Assembly (NCBI GenBank): GCA_007922225.1
Contig: ML679954.1
Coordinates: 18,885,008 to 18,949,007 of the forward strand
Length of the DNA stretch: 64,000 nucleotides
Direction of reading: 5' to 3'
Source: Emydura subglobosa
Taxonomy: Eukaryota; Chordata; Testudines; Chelidae
The translations under genes and the position numbers were made by a program. Shown here in pieces: positions 1 through 10,775 of this stretch (the first letter of the stretch is position 1; each line of letters opens with the position of its first letter). Below the pieces are notes generated by a model. The model searched no databases, was not told the DNA's origin, and worked only from the letters and a program-made list of their open reading frames with translations.

Positions 1-783
1 TTCAGAGATTTGCCTATAGTCACATAACAAGTCCAGCAGCAATGCAGGAAATAGAAATGGGTCTCCAGTGCTTCAACCACTCGATGATATTCTAACTGTA
101 CAGAGTGACTAAAGTAGATAATGTTACATGCATGTCCATTCCAGGAAGGTGTTAGTATATAATCTAACTTTGGCAGAAAAAGCAATATTGGGTTTAAAGC
201 ATCAAGGAAGCCTTTAGAAGTTCTAAGGCAAACTTCAAATTCAATAAGTAATTCAATTCCCACATTTGATATGCTTAGATTATTCATATTACCTCTGGCA
301 ATGAGTTTTAAAATGCTCTGGAGAATCTGAAAATACTTTGACAACACACCCACACATTCGATCTAAGAATTAAACATTATAGTTAATTCAATTAATAGCT
401 GCAGTGTTCTTCTTCCAAATATTTGTTAAGGGTGTGTGTAAGGAATCAGTCTACTTAACTTATATAGGTTCCTGACAGAAATCAAGCGGATAGATGTATT
501 ATTTATGATATCATTATTTGACTTTCTGGCAACAGTATATTTAGTGCAGAACCCAGCCTAGATTATAAAATTGTGCTCAAGATATAAACTTACATTAACT
601 GAAAAACAACTATGTTCCTAGCCCTTATGGTTGGAAATCCTAAGATATGAACTGGTTGTATATTAATTCAGTGATGTCTGCAGGCAGTCTGAAGAAATAG
701 TTCTGAGCTGTGTGGTCTGATCCACAATGTGGTGTTATCTTGAAATTTTAATTATGACCGTGTAGGGTGCACTTCTCAAAAGA
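1..783. other. AT-rich DNA, nothing recognised
   Basis: I see no long open frame, RNA gene or repeat that I can name here. It is ordinary AT-rich sequence with stops in all frames. Confidence 0.6.
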
Positions 784-931
784 GGGTCCCAGAGCTCAGG
801 ATCCAGCCTAAGACCAAACTTCTATACCACAATTTCACAGCACTGAAGCCTGAGTCCTAGGAGCCTGAGTCAGCTGACAAGAGCCAGCCCCAGTTGTATA
901 ATTGCAGTGTAGACATACCTGTAGTATATCT
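784..931. mobile_element. MITE-like fragment with a GTCTACACTG terminus
   Basis: This block of about 148 bp is purine-then-pyrimidine biased and ends in a run reading 'attgcagtgtagacatacc'. That end is almost the same as the right end of the Harbinger element at 45409-45426. From memory, it resembles the right half of a palindromic non-autonomous DNA transposon common in turtle genomes. The matching left half is missing or too decayed to see. It has no coding capacity. The Harbinger link rests only on the shared terminus. Confidence 0.5.
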
Positions 932-979
932 GGGTTGTCTGCCCCTTTAAAAGCCTGGGGGCCTGGAACATGTCATTCT

Positions 980-1003
980 GATTTGATTTGATTTGATTTG
1001 ATT
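980..1003. repeat. (GATTT)n microsatellite
   Basis: Four full GATTT units followed by GATT. A simple pentanucleotide tandem repeat. Confidence 0.9.
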
Positions 1004-1689
1004 ATCAGAGCTAACTGAGAAGGAATCTGGTGTTAGCTATGAAAAAGTGGAGAAGGATCCATTAAAAGTAGCTGTGAAGGAGGTTGGTTTCAGTGAGTAG
1101 TTCTTGCGCAAGTGAGGGGTGTGGGGGGAGATGTCTTAGGTGCTGATAGCCTGTACTGGTTGTGAGTTTTGTGGTATTTTCATTTGAGTTAATAACAGTG
1201 TGCCCTGCAGAAAGGCCTTGAAAGAGTCAGGGTGGGTGTCAGTTTTTCCTGGGCTGGTGAGACATAAGCCAGCACATTTACACATAGTGGAGAATAGGGG
1301 CAGGAGATCAGCCTTGGAACTGAGTGGAAATGGAGGCAGTGAGTAGCCTGAAATCAGAGTGGGTAGATTGTGCTGCTATAGTCAGTTTCTGTTTAATTAT
1401 AGGTTTTTAAGGCAAAACTCTGTAGTCTATTAGCAATCTAAGGGCAATGTGAAATTAATTAAATTTAATATCTGATTACAAACACAATGAATACTGTATT
1501 GATGCTGTCATTCAATAATTTAATTTAGAGCCCTCTATTTCTTATTTTATGTGAGTCTGTCACAGACTTTCCAGTCAGCTTTGTTCATAACACAAGGCTA
1601 GATCCACAAAGTGATTCAGGTACTGAGACAAAATTAACTGCCACTTTAGGTGCTTAAGTTTCCAGCAGTGGGTACCTGTAAAACCCAGG
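1004..1689. other. No feature recognised
   Basis: AT-rich sequence without a usable open frame or a repeat that I can identify. Confidence 0.55.
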
Positions 1690-2200
1690 TTCTGGGTGCC
1701 CTCCCACACACCTAATGCTTGTGGGATTCTGAGGGATTTCTTCTGTCTGTCTCAACTGTGGGATCCAATTCAGAAAGCATGCTTTGAACACATCTGCTCA
1801 AAAGGCCCTCCTCAAAAGGCAGCTGGTAGTGACCCCATTAGGAATTTTTGGGGCAGTGCACCTAGAAGGCCTGTTTTCAAATGCCCACTCAGTCTGATAC
1901 AGCATGGGGACTTGAACTCAGGTCTCCTACTGCCTAAATGAGCTCCCACACCACCATGCTACTGGGTATTCCGAGTCTGTGTCTCACTCTCTACTGTTGA
2001 AGCTGTTCCATTTTTGTATGTATAATTCAATATTCGTTAGACCATAGAGACTGACTTTATTGTCCAGTGGTAAAGGTACTCACATGGGATATGGTGGAAG
2101 TCCTTACTCCAAATCAGGCAGAGCAGGAATTTGAAAACAGGTCTCCCATATCCCGGGGGAGTGTACCTACTCAGGAGGCTATCACGGATGTGGCTTTTTA
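1690..2200. repeat. tRNA-like hairpin interspersed repeat, copy 1
   Basis: Contains modules of the form 'ccagtggtaaaggtactcac' and later near-complements such as 'gggggagtgtacctac', so parts of the block can fold back on themselves. The module looks like a tRNA A-box region ('..AGTGGTTAGGGCACTCAC..') and is shared with the copies at 22480-22870 and 46228-46710. The phrase 'tgttgaagctgttccat' around 2000 recurs at 46395-46412, which ties the copies together. It is a decayed multicopy element, probably SINE-derived. The open frame at 1696-1941 lies inside it and is not a gene. Confidence 0.55.
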
Positions 2201-2214
2201 TGAGGAAGGTACTG

Positions 2215-2407
2215 ACCAGGCTTAGGTGCCTAACTCCAAGAAAGGGTTGATGGCTCTGAATCCCAAGGAAAGAGAGGCAAGCCCATTGCTAAGCTGCCCT
2301 CTCTCATTAACATTTCCTACTGGCTATTTTAGGCAGTTCCCTGCTCAGCATTTTGGCTTCTGGAATCCCTTTCTTAGGGGCCAGCTCTCCCTATGCATTG
2401 TATAGGT
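2215..2407 (+). repeat. Older interspersed repeat, left part, split by the hAT element
   Basis: This segment has a paralogue at 12640-12830 in the same orientation. Both carry 'tggctattttaggcag', a 'gctggctt'/'tttggcttct' stretch, and 'ttgtatagg' at the break. The right part continues at 2837 after the inserted hAT element. The class of the repeat is not clear; no coding motif is visible. Confidence 0.65.
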
Positions 2408-2836
2408 CAGTGGCTCTAAATCTTTCCAGGCTACTGTACCTGTTTAAGGAGTCTTTTTTTTTGTCTTGTGTGTCCCCAAGTTTCACCTCGCTTAAAAACT
2501 ACGTAAAAATACCAAAAAAAAAAAAAAAAAAACCCACAAAAGTGTCACAGCACACCATAACTGAAAAATTGCTTGCTTTTAATTTTTACCATATAATTAT
2601 AAAAACAAAAACAAAAAAAAATCAATTGGAGTACAAATATTGTATTTATATTTTAGTGGATAGTCTATAGAGTAGTGTAAACAAGTCATTGCTGGTATGA
2701 AATTTTAGTTTGTACTGACTTTGCTTTTTATGTAGCCTGTTGTAAAATTAGGCAAATATCTAGATGAGTTGATGTACTCCCTGAAAGACCTCTGCGTATC
2801 CCCAGGGATATGTGTACCCCTAGTTGAAAACCACGG
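2408..2836. mobile_element. Short non-autonomous hAT-like DNA transposon
   Basis: This element of 429 bp begins CAGTGGCTCT and ends in a stretch whose complement begins CCGTGGTTTTCAACT, which is close to the CAGTGGTTCTCAACC termini typical of hAT elements. It is flanked by 8-bp direct repeats, GTATAGGT at 2400-2407 and GTATAGGG at 2837-2844 (7 of 8 identical), the target-site length expected for hAT. It has no transposase frame and holds A-rich tracts, including an 18-A run near 2515. From memory it matches a repeat common in turtle genomes. It interrupts an older repeat (2215-2407 and 2837-2905). The small open frames at 2353-2670, 2705-2926 and 2769-2966 are chance frames in or beside it. 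Confidence 0.8.
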
Positions 2837-2905
2837 GTATAGGGAACCTGGGCACCTAATCTGGGCTGAAGATTCCACTGAGCATTGTGGATCTAGCACA
2901 CATCT
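2837..2905 (+). repeat. Older interspersed repeat, right part, after the hAT insertion
   Basis: Continues the repeat from 2407. 'gtatagggaacctgggcacc' here corresponds to 'gtataggaaacctagctcc' at 12823. The first 8 bases are the right copy of the hAT target-site duplication. It ends near 'ggatctagcaca', compared with 'aatctagccc' in the paralogue. Confidence 0.6.
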
Positions 2906-4625
2906 GCTTTTCCCCCCATTCGTCATCAGGCACTGCTCCAGCTCATGTAAGGATTTGGCCTGGTAACATTATGGCCCATTTAAGGAGGGAAAAGATCATT
3001 TACTTCCTGTTCCCACAAGAGACCTCTACAAAGTTTTCCTCTTGTGAGGAAGTTACCTTTTCCTTCGCTCTAATTCTCAGATACTATCTATCTAGTTTCT
3101 GACGTTTATAGAACACCAATCACTATAGTGCTTATGATACTGGCCAAATGTAACCTAGAGAGGATGACTGATGCATAATCAGACAGTATTGGTTAGTTTT
3201 GTATAATTTTATTTTGCAGTGTATCCAGTAATCTGTAGATTAAACTCACATTGTCAGTTATTTAATGATTTGGAGACACTGTACTAAATCGGGAAAAAAA
3301 AAATTAATATGCCAGACTAAAGGAATGACAAATTGCCTAAAAGGCAAGAAATTACCAAAGAAAACACAAATGAAAACCACAGATAACTAACAGGCTAACA
3401 AACATTTGGAACTGCTAATTAAAATGAGAACTGAATTAAACAGAGTTTTCTGCATTGTCCCACTAATCTGGACTGTGTGGTAAGGAAGGGGCATTCAGCA
3501 CACAAATCTATTTTCTGTTTTCTCACCATGAAATTCTTTTTGTACTTCCAGCTTTAGCCAAGCCATTTCAGAATACACCACCACAATGCACACAAGTGCA
3601 TTCAGATCTCTCTGTCTCTGATTTTTCCATGTAGTGCTAGAAACCTCTGTGATCAACAGAAGTGCTTGAGCTATTAAACCTCATGGTTTGAGTGAACACT
3701 GGAGCAGTGAGTTTTCTATATCTGACTCTAGAACTTTCCCTGTGCAGCCTGACCAAGTCTCCATTTTTTTGACCTTGCATTCTGCAATGTCATCTTGTGC
3801 ACCCAGAATAGCTCCAGTGCACTTAAGGATCTGTTCATTGTATACTGGACCATTTTTAACTATACATTCTTTGTATTTGTACTTGGATTTTTATTCAGAC
3901 CTGACAGCAAAAAAGCAATTTTATTTTGATTTTCCCTGCACAATTCTTCACATTCACTTTTTTTTGTTTTCACTGCTTAATAATGAGCTTGCAAAATACA
4001 GGACTGTGTCTAATTTGTTGATCTAAACACTCTGTAAACTGCAAAGCAAACTAATTAAAAGCACTCATTCTGTGTCTTTGTTTTCACACAAATAAACAAT
4101 CATTGACTAAAGTTCCTATTATATGTGAGCCATCCATTCATAATGATAAATGCCTCAAGACTGTGGAAGGTTAACAGGACTTAGTCAATTAAAATACCAT
4201 GAAAATATTATGGAGCAAAAGGGTTTTGTATAGCATGGTAAAGTCAAGCAGAACAAGAAAATGTGTGCAATTATAGGAAACTGTAATGGAATTAATACCT
4301 TTAAATATTCATGCCCCTTATATGATTTCCTGACCCTTTTGTAATGTCTTGGTGATAATACTGCTTTGCACAGTGGCTGCAAAATGTAATTAGGCATGGT
4401 ATTCTGTGCCCGGAGGAACTGGCAATTTGATTTCATGCCTGTTATTAAGTCTTCGGTGTGCAAAATCACACCACAGCTTGTACTTAAGTATTTACTGAAT
4501 GAATACCAATTAGTTTTGTTTTCCCAATTGCTATGATTCAGTCATTTGCACTATTATGTATGTGTATATAAAATTATGCATGAACACTGCAGAAAAGCAA
4601 AATCTGAAATCTCTTAGGTGCTCAT
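2906..4625. other. No feature recognised
   Basis: AT-rich sequence with scattered short open frames that show no codon pattern, motif or homology I can name. The longest (3688-4026 on +, 4185-4469 on -) are rich in F, L, S, I and H, as expected from chance frames in AT-rich DNA. Confidence 0.6.
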
Positions 4626-4747
4626 TCCACAAAGTACTTCAGTTTGTGCCTATCTGTAAAATTGTGTTTAAATTCTATTGGGTTCAGTGGGATTTAAACA
4701 TGTACTTAAAGTTAAGCATGTGCTTAGGTGCTTTGCTGAACTAGGGC
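4626..4747. repeat. Palindromic MITE-like unit ('slow-cycling' family A)
   Basis: The right half carries 'gtacttaaagttaagcatgt' and 'gcttaggtgctttgctgaac'. The left half carries the decayed complement ('caaagtacttcag ... aattgtgtttaaattc'), centred near 4685. The same core occurs at 32612-32712, 36535-36600 and 37680-37798. The unit is about 120 bp, non-coding, and made of two imperfect inverted arms. Confidence 0.6.
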
Positions 4748-4971
4748 TTTAATGTACATGTGATACTAGGCAATGAAAACATCTAGGTGGGGAGGATTTT
4801 TTTTTTCTGGGCTAGGTGGGGATGAGGAGGAGATACAGAACTCTTTTAATCACAGTGTTGATCAACAATCCTTGAGGGTTGTTACCTGCACATTTCCTAT
4901 ACCAGTTTCTTGTTTTTTGATGTAATGACTGGAAGTATTTTTATTTAAAGAGATTGATTTCAGTATGTTAT

Positions 4972-5003
4972 GCAGGAGGTCAGACTAGATGATAATGTTA
5001 ACA
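4972..5003 (+). mobile_element. CR1 LINE 3'-end remnant
   Basis: The stretch 'caggaggtcagactagatga' is the usual CR1 3' untranslated end, the complement of the 'gacctcctgtataacac' start of the antisense copies at 54445 and 62050. Only about 30 bp survives. Confidence 0.6.
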
Positions 5004-5724
5004 GTGCTATAAGTGCAAATTCATTGGCTGACCTCACTCAAAGTAATTTTGTACTACTCTTTAGAATGACATGGCAGTACAAGTGGTTGAGTCCATAAAT
5101 GTCGCTAAAGATTTGCATTTAAATCCACAAGCAATGACCAGAAGTAGCTAGGAACCATTATGCATTGCTACATGGGAACCTGACTATTTAGCTTACCCAA
5201 GGCTTATTCGCTAATGTAACTTTGTCATGTAATGGCATCAGCATTTTTATTTTATTTCCTGTTAATTGGCAAAGTATCATGGGATTGTATATGGCAGCCA
5301 GATGTCAGGAGAATGTTGTGGCTTTCCTTCTCCATCAGGTTATATTAAAAACATATAGCTATACTGAGTTGATACACAATGAATGATGCATGTCTGAGTG
5401 ATCTGGTGTTAGTCGTGATGTTACAGCATTTCAAAGAAACCAGATGTAAGTGACTGAAACTGAGATGTTTCCACAAATCTTACAGGATATCTGAAAGTAT
5501 CAAAACAGTTTACTATTTTAAATATTTGTCTGAATATACCTGTATATTAGGTAATATATATCCCACCAATTGTCTGCTGTACAAATAACTATAGCAACAT
5601 GGTATGGTATATGTTTCTTTCTTTCTTCTATGACACATCTAATGGTCTATCCCATCAATTACACTTTTACACACTTTATGCATGCTCAGTTTCTATCTTA
5701 AAGTTCAAAGTCAACTCCTCTCTG
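5004..5724. other. No feature recognised
   Basis: AT-rich, with a short TTTC repeat near 5617. No gene or recognisable repeat. Confidence 0.55.
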
Positions 5725-6480
5725 TGATGGGACTTATCCCATCACCTGTTAGATGAGGGGTTAAGAGCCAATTAGTGCACCTGTGACTGATTGCCTTCTG
5801 GTGTGTGTGCACGAGGGGGTGAGGGGGCAGAGTTATCTAAGGGTCATTAGGCACCTGAGCCTTATCAGGAAGCTATGGAAACTCAGTAGGAGTAAGACTG
5901 CAGAGAAAGCAGGATTCTCCTATGGAGACAAACCCACAAAAAGCTGTGAGCCCAAGAGGATCAGAAGAGTGGGATGTTCTAGGGAGAAATCAAAGGCCTG
6001 AGATCTAAAGGCAGGCTGTGACAGGTACAAGCTGTGGGCAAGCAGCATAAGGGGGCTTGAGGATAGAAAGTGGTTCAGGGAAACAGCAGCATATCTGAAG
6101 AAGTAGACCTAGCTGCTTTAATGCAGGGTCCATGGGCAAGAACCCAAGTAGAAGGTGGGCCTGGATTTCCCTACCAGTCCTGAGGAAGAGGTATGCAAGC
6201 CCTATGGAAGGAATGTTGAACTCCTTTGGGGCTGAAGACTGCCTCCCCTCCTCCCTGTCACATCCCCATGATGGAGAGAAGAAGGGAGAAGCCAAACAAT
6301 CTTTTTAGTTGGGATGTTTTGTGAACTTTCACATTGGACCCTTCTGTTACCCCAGAAGGGAACTGAATTTCATGTGACTTGGCCACAGGGCTGAGCGGTA
6401 GAAGACCTGGTCAGAGGCAAATGATTGCAGGAGGCACTGGAGATAAGAGCCCCTTGCAGCATAACACTCTGACACAAGAG
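5725..6480 (+). repeat. LTR-retrotransposon-like interspersed repeat
   Basis: This purine-rich block of higher GC begins around 'gtgatgggacttatcccatc' and runs through many AGG/CAG-rich stretches to 'ttaccccagaagggaactga' and 'atttcatgtgacttggccac'. From memory these phrases belong to an LTR-type repeat that is abundant in turtles. I see no gag or pol motif and cannot place LTR borders. The open frames at 5783-6001 and 6005-6295 (-) lie within it and look like chance frames in purine-rich DNA. Confidence 0.45.
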
Positions 6481-9426
6481 GGTTCTATGACTAGTAAGTG
6501 CTACCTGACACACTCTTAACAAGGGAATTTGTATTGGGAAAATCCATGTTATACTGTAAGTAGTTTGTCTACTTGTTATGAATCAATCAGTGAAATATGT
6601 TTTTGATGTCTGCATTCTCATGACTTTTGAGGCAAAGGACGGTGAGTTATGACTTCAAGTGAGAAATTGAGTTCTCAATAGTAAAACAGCTTTGGAATTA
6701 GTCATCCCTGTTAAATATGCCACTCTGTTTGTTGGTGTTTAAAATGATATTCTCTGAGAGATCATCTAGATATCAGTTCCTTCTATTTACTACCAAGACA
6801 TAATAAGATGTGAAATTTAATGTCTTCATGTAATGAAAGATGTTAAAAACACAGTAGCACTCATTACTGTTAAATTGTCCTTTGAATAGCAACTGCAACT
6901 CGCCTTACCTTCTGTGTAGCCCAGCAAAGCAAAAACTAAACCAAAGATCACTTTCTCATATTATGGTACTGTACAAGTTTTGCTATGTCCAGATTTCTGT
7001 TGCAGTCCACATCTAGTTTTGTTCCCACATCTTATCTCACAGAATGTATTCCTGCCTCTTTCCCTTTTAAGTGCAGTCAATCTGATTTTTAAACTGGACC
7101 TAAGTAGCATGTTCTCCTTACCCACTACCCTCTTTGGCTTCTTTCCTTCTCTGCTCAATGGACTACCAATTCTAGTTTTTACCAAATACTCCCATATTGC
7201 ATCATATTCTATACCATGAGCCTGACTCTGCCCATAGTTACATCAAAGTAACTAAATTAACTTCAATAGTTATTCTTCTACATGGCTTTGTTTGCTTAGT
7301 AAAAAAAAATGACTGTGGTCTCTTCTAATGGTTTTTTTTTTTTTTTGATACTGTAAGTGTGTTACACAGATCAGAATGGGTTACAATTATTTTTCCCCTT
7401 GGGTAATGTTAATGGGTCTGAACAACCAGAATAGCCCATGTCATCACAACATCTGGCAACTATGCATAGTCAGCAATGTCATTTAGAATACTTGCACTTG
7501 TGTAGGAGAAGAATTGTTCTCCCATTAGTACATGCAAAATGTTATATACATCCACTGTACTGCTTTATGTAGAGACTGTTTTATTTCAAAGGTTTCTAAA
7601 GCACTTCAACAGCTGTACAATCTGCTGTAGGTATCACTATCACTTGATCTACCACCAGGTAGAAGGGCATCAATGATCTAGCGCACACAGTTACAATGCC
7701 AAGAGAAGGTAATTGGGGATAGGGGGGGTGAAAGAGTAACAAACTAAAATCTGACAAAGTTTTTTCTTTTCTTATGTCTCCTATGTTTCCTTTTTGTTTG
7801 TTTGTATTCGGCTCTTAAACTTGAGGAAATAGGAAATCAAGAAAGCATGCTTGTGTGTGATACTAGCTGGAATCAGGCATAACAGAAGCAGATGTTGAGC
7901 AAGATTTGGTTTCTAAATGCCCAAATAGGATGCCACATATGCTGAGACTCGGGAACTGAGAAACATTCATTATCCTCTTCTTAGTGACTAATTTCAAATC
8001 CTTTAGAGACTTTTCTGCCAACTCCTCGCCCCATCTCCATTCAGAAATACCCATGCCCTTCTGACACACATTGTATACCTTCAGTAGTAGATACCTACTG
8101 TTATGCTTCCCATTGTGCACTTGCCTGGATTTAAAACAAGGGGACCTCTTAGATAGTTGGGCTGCCATTCAAAAAATCTCTTGCTCATACCTCAGAAAGC
8201 AAACTAACTATAGGCTGGATTTCTGCTTACAGTCACAGTCTGTGCTGGAAGAAGGTCTCAAGGAGGGCCCTGCAACAGAAAAAGCCTATAAGATGAAATT
8301 TTGCTGACTCAGCTAAGAATCCTCTGGTGGGATCCCAGGAATGCATCTTGCATTGGCAGCTTGGGCATTCTCGAGAGGGAACAGCATGTGGTGGGATATG
8401 TGGACAGACATAGCTATTGCCCTTGCTCTGCCAGCCTCTTTTGAGGCATTTAGAACTAGCGCTGCTGCTAGCTGTACTTGGACTGCAGTTCTGAGCTACA
8501 TTATGAAACATATCATATCTTCAGTTCAGAATTTCCTATTGATTTTAAATGGGTAGTTGTATTTAGCAACAGATAACTTGACGTAGCCCTGGGCAGAAGC
8601 ACAGAGAATATTTTTTTATTGTCTTCCCCCATATACATATATTTTAATTGCAGATCATGACAGTTGCATGCTCACTGAAATTTGAGAGCCATTTTTGTAT
8701 CCACTGAAGTTGTATCAACTTAAGTAATTCTGTAGTACCTGATTGAGGATGCTAATTGAGGAGTAGCCTCAGGATCTTATTTTTCTTTGGTCGGTGGTAG
8801 CTGCTAAACACGCTGAATGCAAACAGGTAGTTACATCCATTTCTGGGCAAAAGGACTTGATAAATATTATGTTAAAACTTTTATTGAAATCTAGTGCTAT
8901 CACTTCCCTCATTCCGACTGCTGAATCTCTAGTGTCCTCTTATCAGACAAAGTGCACAACTTTGCATTTAGAATGGGATGCAAGGAAACTATTCCAAGCT
9001 GTGATCATTACACATCTTAAGAACAGATGCTAGGTGTTTCAGAGGATCTCCATGGAATCAAATTTCCACCATCCAGGGTTAATCAGAAATGGCAGTGTAA
9101 AGATTTCAGTAGTCTAACAACCTATGGAACTACCATTCTCTGTGACTGCTGGAGAAACTGTCTAGCTGGCCTTGAAAATAGGTATATACTGCAGTAAATG
9201 TTAGCAAGAGGCTCAATAACAGATGAAATAGAGGGTGGAAGAAAACGGATGCTAATTTTGGCATTAATCTAGAAGCAATGCCCAGGAAAGAGGAAAACCT
9301 GATATAGATCCAACATGACTTCTAAATGTGAGGAAATATTTCAGATTAAAAAAAATTACACATCTCTTACACTGATTCCATTTGTTTTCTTCATTTAGCT
9401 ATCCAAATTTGGAGGGGTGAGAGGAA
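6481..9426. other. Mostly unannotated DNA with a 15-T run and a weak MITE relic
   Basis: No host exon or named element is visible. 7213-7290 ('agcctgactctgcccatagt', 'aacttcaatag') looks like a worn copy of the palindromic family seen at 13212-13300. 7332-7346 is a run of 15 T. The overlapping frames around 7863-8556 show no domain. Confidence 0.5.
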
Positions 9427-9466
9427 GTGTGTGTGTGTGTGTATATGCGCACACGTGCATGCGTGT
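9427..9466. repeat. 40-bp alternating purine-pyrimidine tract
   Basis: Starts as (GT)n, passes through TATATGCGCACACG and ends GTGCATGCGTGT with no break in the purine-pyrimidine alternation across 40 bases. Such tracts are favourable for Z-DNA. It is probably a mutated GT microsatellite. Confidence 0.85.
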
Positions 9467-10685
9467 TTCAAATGTATATGAACTATATGTATTCAAGAGA
9501 AGTAATATACTGAGATGAGGGTGGGGGGAGGTATTCAAATTTCTGAATTCCTATTCAAATCTAATATTGCCTAGTTTCATCTGAATCCAAATGTATCTCA
9601 TCTTGGTGCCTCTGATTTCCAAACTAGCAGGTGGCTTTCTACCTCTGCTAAAACATCAACAAAGCCTTGATTGTCTCCTGAAGAGCTTATACGTAACAGA
9701 CGGCTCCTATTGATCTCCCAGCTTGAATCAAAAAACCTTCTATATCAAACCTAGTTAGTTTAATGTTTCTCTTCATTTCAAGCCAGCAGAATCTTGTTTA
9801 TTGTTAATCCGTTATTGACTCTATAAAGTGAATAGATGATGTAAGCTACAGCTTTCAGATCTGTTGCTTGGGTTTTCTATTTGCATTTAAATTTGAGGGT
9901 AGATAAAGATGACTGCCAAAATATCTATCAGTTAGAAAGTAGTTTTTGATTTATACACTGTAAATCTATGTAAGAGTGATCCACAGTTCACTGATGTAGT
10001 TGCCACTGACTTCATTTGCCTCTGGATTCAGCTTTGTCAAAAGCAGAAACCATTCCCCATAGGTGGCATTAAAAAAGATTTTTGACCAGTGTTGTTAGGT
10101 CTTACAAATAGCCACATGGAAACCTCTAAAGAAAGTAACAAAGGAAATACTATGCACCACCAAATTAATAACTGAAATTATATGACATCAGCATATAATT
10201 ATGTAAGTTTCTATGGAAACCATGTTTGATAGGGTACCCTATCTGATTGGCTTGCCATACTTTCTGCTTCCTGACTTTACTGCACAAAGGAGTACATTAC
10301 TCTTTAAATGACTTGAACTAAAAAGACATATAAATGTTTAAAATGTAAAATTATACCACATTATCCAACAGAGAGAAGCGTTCAGAACAAAAGGAATGGC
10401 ATTCACAATAAAATCTTACTATAATATCAAATTGAAATGGTTAGACTAAAATAAGTACAGGACTAATGCAAGAACTAACCTGGTTTCTGTACTAAATTTA
10501 CAAACTACTAGATTGTGTAGGTATTGAAGTCATTGGGACTACTTGTGAACAAGTTCACATCAAAATTTAATAAGGATTGCACAATCTATCCCTAAGTTTC
10601 TAATACTTTTATATATATTATGTGCATGTTCCAGTAGTTCCTATTAAGACACAACTCCAATTGAAATCAGTGGGAATTTTGCCTG
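9467..10685. other. No feature recognised
   Basis: AT-rich sequence. 9970-10035 may hold a worn palindromic MITE ('tgatgtagttgccactgact'), but this is too weak to annotate separately. Confidence 0.5.
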
Positions 10686-10775
10686 CATATAGTCCAGATT
10701 GTAAACTCTTTGGGTCAGGGACTTTCTTCCTATGTCTCTTTACAGTTTTTAGCATAAGGGGGCCCTAATCTTCAT
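10686..10775 (+). repeat. Interspersed repeat tail ('ttgtaaactctttgggtcag' family)
   Basis: Reads 'ttgtaaactctttgggtcag' ... 'cagtttttagcataaggg'. The complementary version occurs at 39722-39840 ('catagcacccaggacctc', 'ttgtgctagatgctgctgta'). From memory it belongs to a very common reptilian repeat whose class I cannot settle here. Confidence 0.55.

Noticed and set aside
3688..4026. 112-codon frame as a membrane protein gene
   Set aside because: The F/L/S/I-rich composition is what AT-rich non-coding DNA gives; no start context, homology or exon signals.
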